Below are positions 10,923-21,592 of a stretch of DNA of 64,000 nt, in pieces (positions within the stretch are counted from its first letter, which is position 1; every line of letters begins with the position of its first letter). A program made the position numbers and the translations under genes. The stretch comes from Metopolophium dirhodum (lineage: Eukaryota; Arthropoda; Insecta; Hemiptera; Aphididae). The stretch spans positions 19,983,145 to 20,047,144 of the forward strand of contig NC_083560.1 in assembly GCF_019925205.1 (NCBI RefSeq), written 5' to 3'. The notes beneath the pieces are model-generated. The model saw only the letters and a program-made list of their open reading frames with translations. It made no database searches and was not told where the DNA came from.

Positions 10923-12660
10923 AGATTCTGAGTGAAACGATGAATGTATTGATTTTACAATGATGTGTGTTTTTTTTTTATTTTTTTTTTTATTTTTTTT
11001 TTATTTTTTTTATTTTTTTATTTTTGTGTCTGTGTACACGATAAGTAGTCGAAATAATGCTTCGATTTTCGACTTCAGTATCTTGTTCGATGGGAAAGTG
11101 AATATCGTTGGTGCATTGGGGAGGTCAAAATTTTAATTTCCCAGTAGTTTTCAAAAGCGATGTGAAAAACAAAAGAAAAATTAAGGAAAAACGGGAATTT
11201 TTACGCAAAATCGATTTTGGTTATTGGTGTAACTCTAAAACAAATGACCGTAGATGCATGAAATTTTCACTGGTTGTTTATATTTGCATTTTCTATACAC
11301 AATACAATTTTGAAAATAATTTGACTTTTTTTGAACTGTTTACGGACATTGTCAGTTTTCAGTTTTTTTAAATTTTTTTTCTATAAATATCAATAAAATT
11401 TTATTTGTTGGGTAAAAAAGCTTGAAAATTTAATAGAAGGCTCCTAGGTTATTGTTTCAAAGGCAGATGAAAAAAATTAAAAATCCTTAGTCACAGTTTT
11501 TTTTTTATACACGTTTAAAGTTCAAATCTTGAAAAAATACGGAAAAATCACGAAAATTTGCAAATTATTTTGAGTTAGAAATTCATAAAAAATTTTCTTT
11601 TTAAATCTGAGATTTTAAAATCTAATACAAGATTCCTCATAAGTTTGTCTAACTTTATCAAAAAAAAAATTTCTACAAGAAAGTCAAATTAAATTTTTAT
11701 GAGCGTTTTAAATTCATATTTTTACAACATTAGATATTCACTCGATTTCTCATGTACCGATTTCCTTATTTTCTTGTAATTCAAAAACGAATAACTGTAG
11801 ATACATGAAAATTTCACTGAATGTTTATATTAGCATTTCCTATACACCATACAATTTTGAAAATATTTTGACACTTTTTGAGCTGTTTACGGGCATTTTC
11901 AGTTTTCAATTTTTTTAGTTTTTTTTTCTATAAATATCAATAAAGTTTTATCTGTTGGGCCAAAAAGTGTAAAAATTTAATACAAGACTCCTGATATATT
12001 TTTACAATAGCAGTTGAAAAATATTGAAAATACATAGGCACAGTTTTTTTTTATAAGCATTTAAAGATCAAATTTGGACAGAATTTATCAAAATCTCGAA
12101 AATTATCAACCATTGTAATTAATAAATTATAAAATGTTCAGTTTTTATAGCTAAGGATTGAAAATTTAAAACAAGATTCCATGTAAATAGATAATTCGGT
12201 TACCAAAAAATCTAAAAAATACACAAGCACAGTTTATTTGTATAGTCATTTTAAGTTCAAATTTGGACGAAATTACATAAAAACCTAGAATAACTATTTT
12301 AGTTATTTTGTTGTGATTGTATAATATTATTCGTGGGCACTTGAAACTTCTAATTTGTAATATTTTCATCGATATATTATGATGATAGTATCACGGTTTG
12401 TTGTTGATGTATAACGCGTTATATGTACCTAATGGATATTGTGATATGATTAATTTGGAATTTATTATAGGTCAATTTTTTTTTTAATACCATAGATAAG
12501 TGTATAATATGTCTTATACCTAGACTGACATATCGTCTCCACTCAGAATCGTTTTTCTTATACAATGATATATCATTGAATTCAAATTTAATACCATCCA
12601 TTATACAGTGACCCACTTGTAACCTACAGTACAGCAGAGCGACATCCACTTGCCCACCTT
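10923..12660 (+). repeat. family A repeat, full-length copy (1738 bp)
   Basis: Both termini are defined by the flanking direct repeats: it begins AGATTCTGAGTGAAACGATG and ends CACTTGCCCACCTT. After a T-rich simple tract (10970-11025) come two internal units (TTTTTGAACTGTTTACGGACA and TTTTTGAGCTGTTTACGGGCA, about 550 bp apart), then a stretch with the GTCATTTTAAGTTCAAAT block, ATATCGTCTCCACTCAGAATCG (about 12530), and the right-end block. The 11108-11371 open frame runs through the repeat and is not taken as a gene. Confidence 0.9.
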
Positions 12661-12848
12661 ATAACGACCAACCAATTTCTTATCTAATGCGATAACAACT
12701 AACTCCAAACCGCTTGTATTACATTTTCCCCTGAACTATGACCTCATTAAAATAAAAATTGTAAGATGAATTAATCCATTAAACTTATTTATTTTTATTA
12801 AAAATATTCAACCGTTGTTATAATATGTGAAAAAAAAAACAATATTTT
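12661..12848 (+). repeat. right copy of the 189-bp direct repeat
   Basis: Partner of 10734-10922. It begins at the base following the family A terminus CCACCTT. Confidence 0.95.
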
Positions 12849-13684
12849 TTTTCTTTGAATTTATTCAAAACTTGATCCAAAATCAATATTGCTGTTAATG
12901 GAAAATGTCATTGACTTTTGTATTACCCCGAGTGCCCGAGCGATTTAATCTCCATATTTGATATTTATATGTTATTAAATAACACTATAACAGGTAAACT
13001 GCAGGACTTCAATATGACTCAGAGAAAATATACCTACCTATTGTTATTTGGAACTTGGTGATATTTGTGTATGTTATTAACATTGTTTTAGCGCTATCTC
13101 TCCAATCAAAAATCTCCAATTGCACATATGGTTACCTATCTATATATTATTATATTCTTTGTCGAAGTATTTGAATTTTCGGTTGAGTATAATTCATTCA
13201 TTTAATTTTTACATTTGATGATTGACATTAACAGAAAAATGTAAACGACTGATAGTAAATCGTTTAAATTACAGTGATTAAAAATATAATTATTATAGTA
13301 TGATGATTAATAATATAATATACTAACTATAGTTATCCCTCGGCCGAGGGATCATTATCGTGTCTCAGAAAAATATTTAAAATATAATTATTTTAAAGGT
13401 TAAACTCAATCGCTCCTAATGTTTAGTTTACATTGACAAACAACAGCAATGATCAAATTATATTCCAAACCTTATTTAATAAAAAAAAACCAGAAAATAA
13501 ATTTTAATACATTGACACAGTGACATTGTGTAGGCACATGATACATAATACGTTATTGAGTTATTCAAATCGATGTATACCTAAATGTATAATGTATTTA
13601 ATAATTTTGTATGCTTTTTAGACATAATTCATGTGTTTAGGTACTGACGTAGTGACGTATTGTACTATATATTATTAGTATTAT
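12849..13684. other. AT-rich spacer
   Basis: No gene seen. It contains a perfect 18-bp palindrome, ATCCCTCGGCCGAGGGAT, at 13335-13352. Confidence 0.5.
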
Positions 13685-14039
13685 TACTAACCGACCCGCC
13701 ACAGCTTTTCCCGTGATTGGTTGTTTATTTTGCCTTCAGATGATGATAATATGTAAAATTTTTTATTCAAATTTTATCGTTTAATGTGATCGGCAAGTAA
13801 ACATAAAAAACGATTTTTGAGATACAGCGATCAGTGAGTCAGTGGTATTTGGATTTTAGGTATATAATATATAGATTTCCTTCTCACTCCCCTCCGACAA
13901 AAAAATGAAAAATCGGGCGTCGTGGTGACACTCAGGAAGGTATTTGGAACAATTCTGTGAAAAAAATTGGGAAAATATTAAATTGTGTAGTCACAAATTT
14001 GGAACATAGAAAAGGCCCGTTCTTTTATATATATAAGGA
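13685..14039 (-). mobile_element. non-autonomous Helitron, internally deleted (355 bp)
   Basis: On the minus strand it starts TCCTTATATATATAAAAGAA (5' end at 14039, preceded by A) and ends in GCTGTGGCGGGTCGGTTAG (3' end at 13685, followed by T). The 5' TC, the 3' GC-rich hairpin just before a CTRR-like end (here TTAG) and insertion between A and T are Helitron hallmarks. The ends and interior blocks (GTTCCAAATACCTTCCTGAG, GATACAGCGATCA reversed) match the longer copy at 40652-41632, with the middle missing. Confidence 0.8.
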
Positions 14040-14049
14040 TGTATAGCCG

Positions 14050-14165
14050 AATAGATGGGGAAAAAGGTGGGCTAGACTGCTAGAGGTTACTGATCTGCTG
14101 TACATTAAGTGTCGTATTGTGTGAGTCACTGCACTGTATTGTGTTAAATTTGAATTTTATGTAAT
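14050..14165 (-). repeat. family A terminal fragment
   Basis: AAAAGGTGGGC, then CTGCTGTACATTAAG, GTCACTG and GTTAAATTTGAATTT in the same order as the reversed right end of family A, but diverged. It adjoins the Helitron. Confidence 0.55.
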
Positions 14166-14593
14166 GAAAGAGTTGTAGTCTTCGACATCAAAATTAAAAA
14201 TACCAATATGGCCGACCAACAACATTATTATCATGTTCACAAATATTTATGGGTAATCGTCCGAACAAAAACGTCTGTTAGATATATTTATTGGGTACCT
14301 ATAGTTGCATATTTTATCAAGTTATATTATAATTATTTTTACTGAAAATAATAAAAAAAAACCATAGCACGCTACTCGATATTTTCTCTCTACAGGGAAA
14401 ATCTATGAATTATATATTATTTATTTTTGTTAATATATAACCATGACAACGAAAATCTTACGAAAAATCGATCAGAAACATTTTTTTGTGTATCATTCAG
14501 CCCAAAAATATATTTATGTTAATATAAACTCCATATACAAAAAGACTATTTAGACAAACAATATTATTGTAGTAGCTGACACATATTATTTTT

Positions 14594-15138
14594 CAAAGGT
14601 GGGCATTAAATTGGGTTAAAAAGCGCAATTTAAATTAAAAAGTAATTTTTTTTAACTTTTTAGCTTAATTACTAGTTAATTATTTTTGTTTTAACTTATT
14701 ATAACTTCTTCAGTTAAAATTGTTATTGTTGAAACTTAATTTTTTATCGTTAATTATCATTGTCGTGCAGTTAACTTAATTTCCTTTTCATGTCATATGG
14801 AACCAACTAGACAATACTAATTTGATGACTCTTCTTTAATTTTAGTAATTTTTTGTCTAATTATACATTATAATAATCTAATTTTTTATACAGTGTTAAA
14901 CATCTTGACAAATTGTTATGTAAATCAAATTACTAAGGTAGTTTATGGCTTAAAAATATTGTAACTTGAAAAAAAAATTATATTTTTTTAACCGAGTTAA
15001 GTTAAGTTTATTTTGTATCCCAACTTTAAACTTATCTAGTTACATTTTTTCGTTAACTTTCAACTTAACTGAAGGCAATTTGATTGAATTAACTTAACTT
15101 GTCACAGTTAATTGTTTTCGTTAACTTGCCCACCTTTG
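14594..15138. mobile_element. hAT-type MITE built of TTAAC motifs
   Basis: The 12-bp terminal inverted repeat is CAAAGGTGGGCA / TGCCCACCTTTG (perfect). The flanking 8-bp duplication is TTATTTTT (14586-14593) / TTATTTTA (15139-15146), 7 of 8 matching. This is diagnostic of a hAT-type insertion. The interior is dominated by degenerate GTTAAC/TTAACTT motifs on both strands and has no coding capacity. Confidence 0.85.
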
Positions 15139-15703
15139 TTATTTTATTAAACCTGCTAAGTTATTTTCAAGTTGACAAAACTGATAATAGTTAACAGTGA
15201 CGATTATTATACTTTGGAAATACTATGCTCAAGCTTTTAAGGTGACATTTAAAGCTTGGTAAGTGCCAAAAAAAAAAGAATCGTCACAAATGTAAATTAT
15301 AGTTAAATAAGATATTTTTTACTACCGGGAATAAATATAATAAACGATTATTAAAAATAGTATGGTACATTGATAAGTACCTATTATGTATGTAGATATC
15401 GAACAACCAACTGGAAATATTATTTGAAGGAAGCATACGCTTATTGAGTCAGTGTACTACAATATACGTATATACCTATTACCTAACATACATTATACTG
15501 CGTATTTGTGCTCAAATAAAATATCGGTATCAGCTTATTCGTTGATAAACAATTTTGACCTAAGTGATTTATTGGATAAGTTAATCAACATATTATACTG
15601 ACATATAAAGTAAATATGGCTCTGTTGCTTTAAAATTATATATTAATTGAATAATTCAATATTGACACGGTTTCACAGTGTCACAAATTTTTGGTGGTAA
15701 AAT

Positions 15704-15776
15704 GAAAAAGGTGGGTAAGTGGATGTCACTCTGCTGTATAGCAGCTTACAAGTGGGTCACTGTAATGGTCTTGTTT
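15704..15776 (-). repeat. family A solo right end
   Basis: AAAGGTGGGTAAGTGGATGT, CTCTGCTGTA, TTACAAGTGGGTCACTGTAATGG: the reversed right end of family A without the rest of the element. Confidence 0.8.
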
Positions 15777-17445
15777 TAGAGGTGCGAATTTTCTAAAATA
15801 GCAAAAAAAAATGTAATGCTAAATTGAATTATAAATTGAATTTATTTATCTGTCTTCCTTTATAAGCGGGTATGCGACACTTACCTACCACACGTGTCCT
15901 TACAAGTAACGCGTTCCAATGATTTCATTCAACCATCGGAAACTTCACGAGAACGAAGTTCCTTTTTTCGCGTGAAGAAAATATTGGAATTCGTTCATTG
16001 TTTATTGGAAAATAAACGATTTTGGTCAATAATAATATAATTAAACCTATACCTACTACAATATACGACAATATTGATAATGTTTACAAAATTTCAAATA
16101 ATTCGCCGTGTTCTTGTCGGTCTCAACTTGTATGAAATAGGTAAACAAATTATATGAGGTCACGAGAGGGGGAAGAGCATACCTGCAAAGCAGGCATACG
16201 GATGGCCTAACAAGTAAACTTAACCTTATTAGTTAAAATAACACAAGTATAGTAGCTACCAGCTTCGGTCACAGGTCGCAACAGTGCCATTTAAAATAGT
16301 ATACCTACCTAAAGTATAGTAAGCAGCTAGTATGGTAAAGAGTATCACACTTTGGTGTGAAACCTTAGTTATAGATAGTACTACCTGTCATAATAGTACC
16401 ATTATTCTACGCGTTTCGCAAATAAACTGAATTAAAACAGAAAACCGTGGTACGAACGAACAGCTCATATTATCAGTCATATAGTCATACTGATTCTCGT
16501 TCATGTATTCCGATTGATGAATTATATTATGACAATATTATGACTAATGAACTTATTTACGTATGTACTAAACCTCCTATATTACTATACTACAATAATT
16601 ATTGATCGATTGATATCGTTTGCATTGCGCCACAATATTGTATTTAAACTAACCTAAGCTAACCTAAGAGCAAAAACAAAAACCAAACGTAGAAAAATTA
16701 AGAGCGTTGTGCGAATGTGTAAAAATGCAGAATTCGAAACTGACTTAACAATATTTTTAATGGCGCTAGAGTGATGCGTAATGTGATAAACTAGAGTGAT
16801 GCGTAAAAATAGCAAAAGAGAGAACTTCATTAGGCCACAACTTCGAAAGTAAGTCCGACCGCAAAATTCTGACTTCACCATCGTATTCAGTATAGTTAAC
16901 TACATGAGTCTAAAAAAAAGGGTGTCCGGTAAAGTAACAAAATGCCGGTATAATAATTGACATATTATTATTGTTGGTTATTGTCAAATTATTATAGGTA
17001 CCTTACTGCGCTGCGTTTCTTCGCCATACGCATTACAATACTCGGTTGCGTGATAAATTATAGATATTTATATTTTCGAGTTTTGACTGCAGATTATCAT
17101 AACAATGAATACACTATAAACTATACACAATGTAAATTATCATTCCTATTATACCTAAATGTATGTACATTTTGGGTACACGTGTATCAGCAATATCAGC
17201 TGCATCGTACCTATATGTATAAAGCGCTTTTAAGTAGGTACATATCAGACGTGAGTACATTGTGCTGCGTTATGTATTGTTGTACCAAAACGTCAAATCG
17301 TTGAAAATTATTATTATAAATGATACACTGCCACACTGGCAAGTGTACACTGGGAGTGCAAGTAGGTATATTATAAGAATATATCGTGCGCAATAAAATT
17401 TAAAAAACAACAAATGAATGCATTATTGTATGCAGGGTTGACTAC

Positions 17446-17512
17446 AAAAAAGGTGGTTAAGTGGATGTGGCTCTGCTGTACAGTAGGTTACAAGTGTCAC
17501 TGTATAATGAAT
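17446..17512 (-). repeat. family A solo right end
   Basis: AAAAGGTGGTTAAGTGGATG, CTCTGCTGTACAGTAGGTTA and CACTGTATAATG in the same order as the family A right end. Confidence 0.8.
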
Positions 17513-17939
17513 TTATTTAATTTATGTTTTTCAAAACTATTTAAATTTTTTGTTCTGAATAAATGTATGTATTACAATTAATTACTAACCTAACTGTAAG
17601 TAATAAGTCAATGAAAATATGTAACAAAATAATTATTTTTATATATTTTTAATGGGCCTCAACTATTATAAATTAAAATAAACAATTAATTATCAGAATA
17701 TATTAAATACATATTAATTATATATGAAATACCTATTATATTATGATATGTAACCTACCTATTACCTATATAATATAATATAATATAATTATAAATAACA
17801 ATTTAATAGAATATCTTGTATTTTCCGGACTTTTTGTTCAAAAATAAAACTTATTAGGACTTTTTGTCCAACTTTTTTCTGAACTGATTTTTTGTCCCTG
17901 GACTTTTTGCCAGGGATTTGTAAAGCCATGTAGTAGCGA

Positions 17940-18105
17940 TATGAGCACTGTAAAAAAATTGAAAATTTGTTAAAATTGTTTGGTGACCTACACTTGAATT
18001 GTATTTAATTAATAAATAAATTAAAGTTTTTTTTTTTCATATAAATGTCACTAAAAATTATTTGTTCGGTCAAAAAGCTTAAAAATGTAATACATACGTC
18101 AAAAC
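17940..18105 (+). repeat. family A internal fragment
   Basis: Weak match to the internal unit, including ATAAATGTCACTAAAAATTATTTG and GTCAAAAAGCTTAAAAATGT spacing. It abuts the hAT remnant. Confidence 0.5.
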
Positions 18106-18126
18106 GCTCATGTGACGAATGGGTAA

Positions 18127-18690
18127 TTGATATTTCATTTCATTCTTCGAGACCTAAGTTCCATAAAAAAAGTACTTGGAGAGGTTGACGGTGATCGGAG
18201 ATTTGATATTTCTCAAGATACATTTAGGATTAAAGTATTTGTACCAGTTGTGGATTGTATACTATTTAAACTCGAAGAACGGTTTAATGGAATGAAATGT
18301 GTTTCTGATCGTTTTACATATTATTTAAGTCCGAAATCAATTTTGAGTTATGAACAGACTTCCTTAATTAAATCTACTTATGATTTCATTCAATTTTATA
18401 AAGATGATTTAACTTCAAATTTTACATGACAAATTGTTTACTTAAAAACAAACGTTTTCTCTCAAAATTTAAAAATCTATTAAGGATCTATGTGTATTTA
18501 TGATTGAAATGGATTTGTATATAAGTTATCCAGATGTATTATCAGCATGCTTTTAATTTTAACTTTACCGATAACAGTCGCGTCTGCAGAACGCAGCTTT
18601 TCAAAGCTTAAATTAATAAAAAATTATCTTCAGAATTCTTCTTGTCGATATCAACTAAATAATAACAGTATTTTGGATATTGAAAGATAA
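18127..18690 (+). pseudogene. hAT-superfamily transposase remnant
   Basis: The first part (18127-18426) encodes an open segment including LEERFNGMKCVSDRF, typical of the region before the dimerisation domain in ZMYM/hAT-like transposases. After about 120 bp with stops, 18551-18690 encodes LPITVASAERSFSKLKLIKN and then NNNSILDIER, the conserved C-terminal hAT dimerisation motif (AERSFSKLK). The catalytic core is missing, so the element is dead. The interrupted frame and internal deletion indicate decay rather than an intron. Confidence 0.8.
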
Positions 18691-20183
18691 TAACAGACTT
18701 TGCCACCACAAAATCCAGAAAAAAAAACTTATTGAAATAATTTTAATTGAAACTACCGATGATTCATTAATTATTATATATTGCTAAAATGGCTAAATTA
18801 AAAATTGATAGAACTGTTTTTTGTTTTATATTATTAGATATTTTCTTCTGTTTAATTATAAATACTATACAATGAAATCTACAAAAATTACATGCTTTGT
18901 GTATTGTGTTTGATTTAGAGATAACATTATTAAAATTGGTTTTGTTATAAAGTTTTATATTAATAATATAATAACTGTATATATTTAATAAAAGGTTAAC
19001 TTCTTGTATAATTAGTATGATGTACATGTAAGATCATAAATAATTTTATAAAAGTTAAAATACTTTAAAGTACTGATTGATTGCTGTAGTAATATAAAAA
19101 TCAAGTAAAAAATTATCATATTACTTTGTGGTCACCAAACAAATTTTGCACACGGGCCTCAGAGTTAATAGGTAGTTGCGGCACTATTACACTGTTACAT
19201 CCCGTTCACATTAATGTTAATTATGTTAGCCCCATAATTATGATGTATTAATGGATTTCCGCCTATGGTGTAATTACAATTACTGTCCAACTACATAATA
19301 ATTTACGACCATATTAATATTAAAATTATTGTGCGATACTATATACCTATCATATTATGTATGTTTTGTCATGTACTCACTAGAATAGTATAACCCTGAA
19401 AATGTGGCCAAGTTTTGGCAACAAATGAACATTTTAGTCAAATTATTTATTTATTTTATTTTATTTACGCCAAACGGAAATTACAAAAAGTATATGAACA
19501 ATAACAGAACAGTAACAATATTACAATATATAGCTTAAAATTAGAAAAAATTAAATTAAAATTATAACTTATTCAAGTGACGCCTGGCTTATTTTTTATA
19601 GTAACTTACGAGAAAATTACTATGGAGTAAATACCATTTTTAATGAACTAAATAATAATAAACTGACTTTGTGTATAAGGAAAAGTGTGTTCGTTACTTT
19701 CTCTATTTATAATACGTACATACCGTTTGATGCTATTGTTATTCACTCGCGTGATAAATAAGAAATTAAAAAAATTAAAAAAAAAATTAAATAGGGTTTA
19801 TTGAGAGTGAAATATCTATGTCTAATTATTGATTGGAATCTTCAGTGGAAAATACTTATTGAAAACGAGATTATGAGATTACCTAAGGTGTAGGCTAAAA
19901 TGCACTTTACCGCCACATGCAAATTTTTCAATTTTATTTTTTGGGACTTACTTCACATATACTTTATTGGGACATATACTTATAACATAATCACAGTTTA
20001 AATAAATATAAAAGAATATGAAAAGAAACCTGTAAATTACTTAAAATAATGTTCAGATCCAATAAAATGAAATATTTTAATAATGTAAATAAGAATAATT
20101 ATAAATTCTATAAAAAATCTCTTGTAAACTGACTGTTACATGAACTTTAATTGTACATCATAATTCATAATAGAAAACGTCAT

Positions 20184-20322
20184 ATGCGTAATCTTGGGAG
20201 GGGTTTAACTGCCCCCTCAGATATTTAACTGAGTGGGCAATATTGTCATATTACCGCTCATAAATTTTAATTTTGCCAAAGTTTGCGCCCTCCCAAAAAA
20301 AATGTTTGCTAAGATTACGCCT
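20184..20322. mobile_element. small TIR element (GCGTAATCTT termini)
   Basis: ATGCGTAATCTTGGGAGGG at the left and the reverse complement of AAGATTACGCCTAT at the right share GCGTAATCTT. Internal GCCCTCCCAA and TTGGGAGGGG are also inverted. About 140 bp, non-coding. Confidence 0.5.
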
Positions 20323-20459
20323 ATGATAGAATATAAGTATCTTAAATATTGTAAATTAGTATGTATAGCTGTATAGGTTACCTTGTAGGCGGAAAAAAAG
20401 GCCAGAACAAAATTCCACCGAAAAAAATTTAAATATAAATATTAACACACGTATATTAT

Positions 20460-20509
20460 GTATTATAAGTTATAAATAAGTTATGTATTATAAGTTATAA
20501 ATAAGTTAT
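20460..20509 (+). repeat. 25-bp tandem repeat, two copies
   Basis: Two identical adjacent units beginning GTATTATAAGTTATAAATAA. Confidence 0.9.
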
Positions 20510-21139
20510 AATTTATAATTATAAATTGTTTCATTTAATTGAGTATTTAGGTAGTTAATGATAGATTATAGTGGGTACCTACTATAGTGCCAGTGGCGTA
20601 ATTACGGGAGGGATTTGTATGTCCTATTTTTTTTCTAAACTGGTGAACTATATTTATGTACTTATTTAATTATATCAATATTACTATGTATTGATACTAT
20701 TGTACTAATATAGTATATTTTTTAGAAACAACAAATAAAAACCCAAATCTCCTATGGTACCCATAACTAAGATAAAATCATTGATTGTAAATACTATAGC
20801 TAGCTCACTGCGGTACAAAATAGTCGGAGTGAAATTACTAGTATACGTTATGGTAATAGTTCTATGGAGGGTAGCATACTAGCGTCCTCATTCCTGTAAT
20901 GTGTAGATAGTACGTTATCTTTTATTTATTTAACATAATCTCAATTTAAATAAATACAAGAAATTATGAAAAGAAACCTGTAAATTACTTAAGAATGTCC
21001 AGATCCCGAAAATTGAAATTAACTAATATTATATTCTTAAGTTGGTCAAACTGTCTCAAGTGTAAACAACTCATGAACCAACCTTATTGGTTATCATCCA
21101 TTTTAATGTTTTAAACAACTATATTATATATTATCCGTG

Positions 21140-21284
21140 ATCCCTCGCATTGTTCTCGAACTTGATTTTGTCGTAGTAAAATAATATTTTACCCAACGTT
21201 CTTCGTTCGTTCTTTATTTTAAATATATTCCGTCCTTATTTTACGGTGTACACATATTTTGTTCGTATTGGATTAATATCTCAG
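21140..21284 (+). promoter_or_regulatory. probable 5' UTR exon and promoter region of the CaaX-protein gene
   Basis: A donor (TCAG|GTAAGG) at 21284/21285 pairs plausibly with the acceptor TTTTAG at 21582, ten bases before the ATG of the downstream gene. The stretch before it is less AT-biased than its neighbours and has pyrimidine-rich TTCTTCGTTCGTTCTTT. The transcription start was not determined. Confidence 0.5.
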
Positions 21285-21592
21285 GTAAGGCAAATTATGG
21301 TTGCTATCTTAATTCGTTTACTAAATCCACACTGGATATTTCGTAATAAACGTGGCTCTAAAAAACATCGCCGCCATTGCTGTTCGTTTTGCTATGGGCC
21401 AGGGAGGAAAACTAACAGTGTGCGGAAATCCTCTTAATGATTATAATAGACTGTTATGATTGTGGAGTGATTTAATTTTTCCGTGTTCATTATTAAAGTG
21501 TCATACTTTTTGAGTGAATTCCTTTCATCAAATATAATTAATATTTATTCGTTTAAAATTAATATTTTTTTATTGATTTTAGAAGAAAAAAA

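Larger units (their letters stand above)
15139..17940. other. AT-rich intergenic region
   Basis: No gene recognised. It holds two solo family A ends (listed), a CTAGAGTGATGCGTAA direct repeat at about 16765 and 16791, and open frames (16654-16881 minus, 16957-17304 plus) with no recognisable product. Confidence 0.5.
18721..21139. other. AT-rich intergenic region with small repeats
   Basis: No gene recognised. It contains the TIR element at 20184-20322, a 25-bp tandem repeat at 20460-20509, and a solo terminus-like GTGGCGTAATTACGGGAGGG near 20593. Confidence 0.5.

Noticed and set aside
11108..11371. 87-codon frame in family A as the element's protein
   Set aside because: It is not preserved in the other copies and has no domain, so it is chance openness in a repeat.
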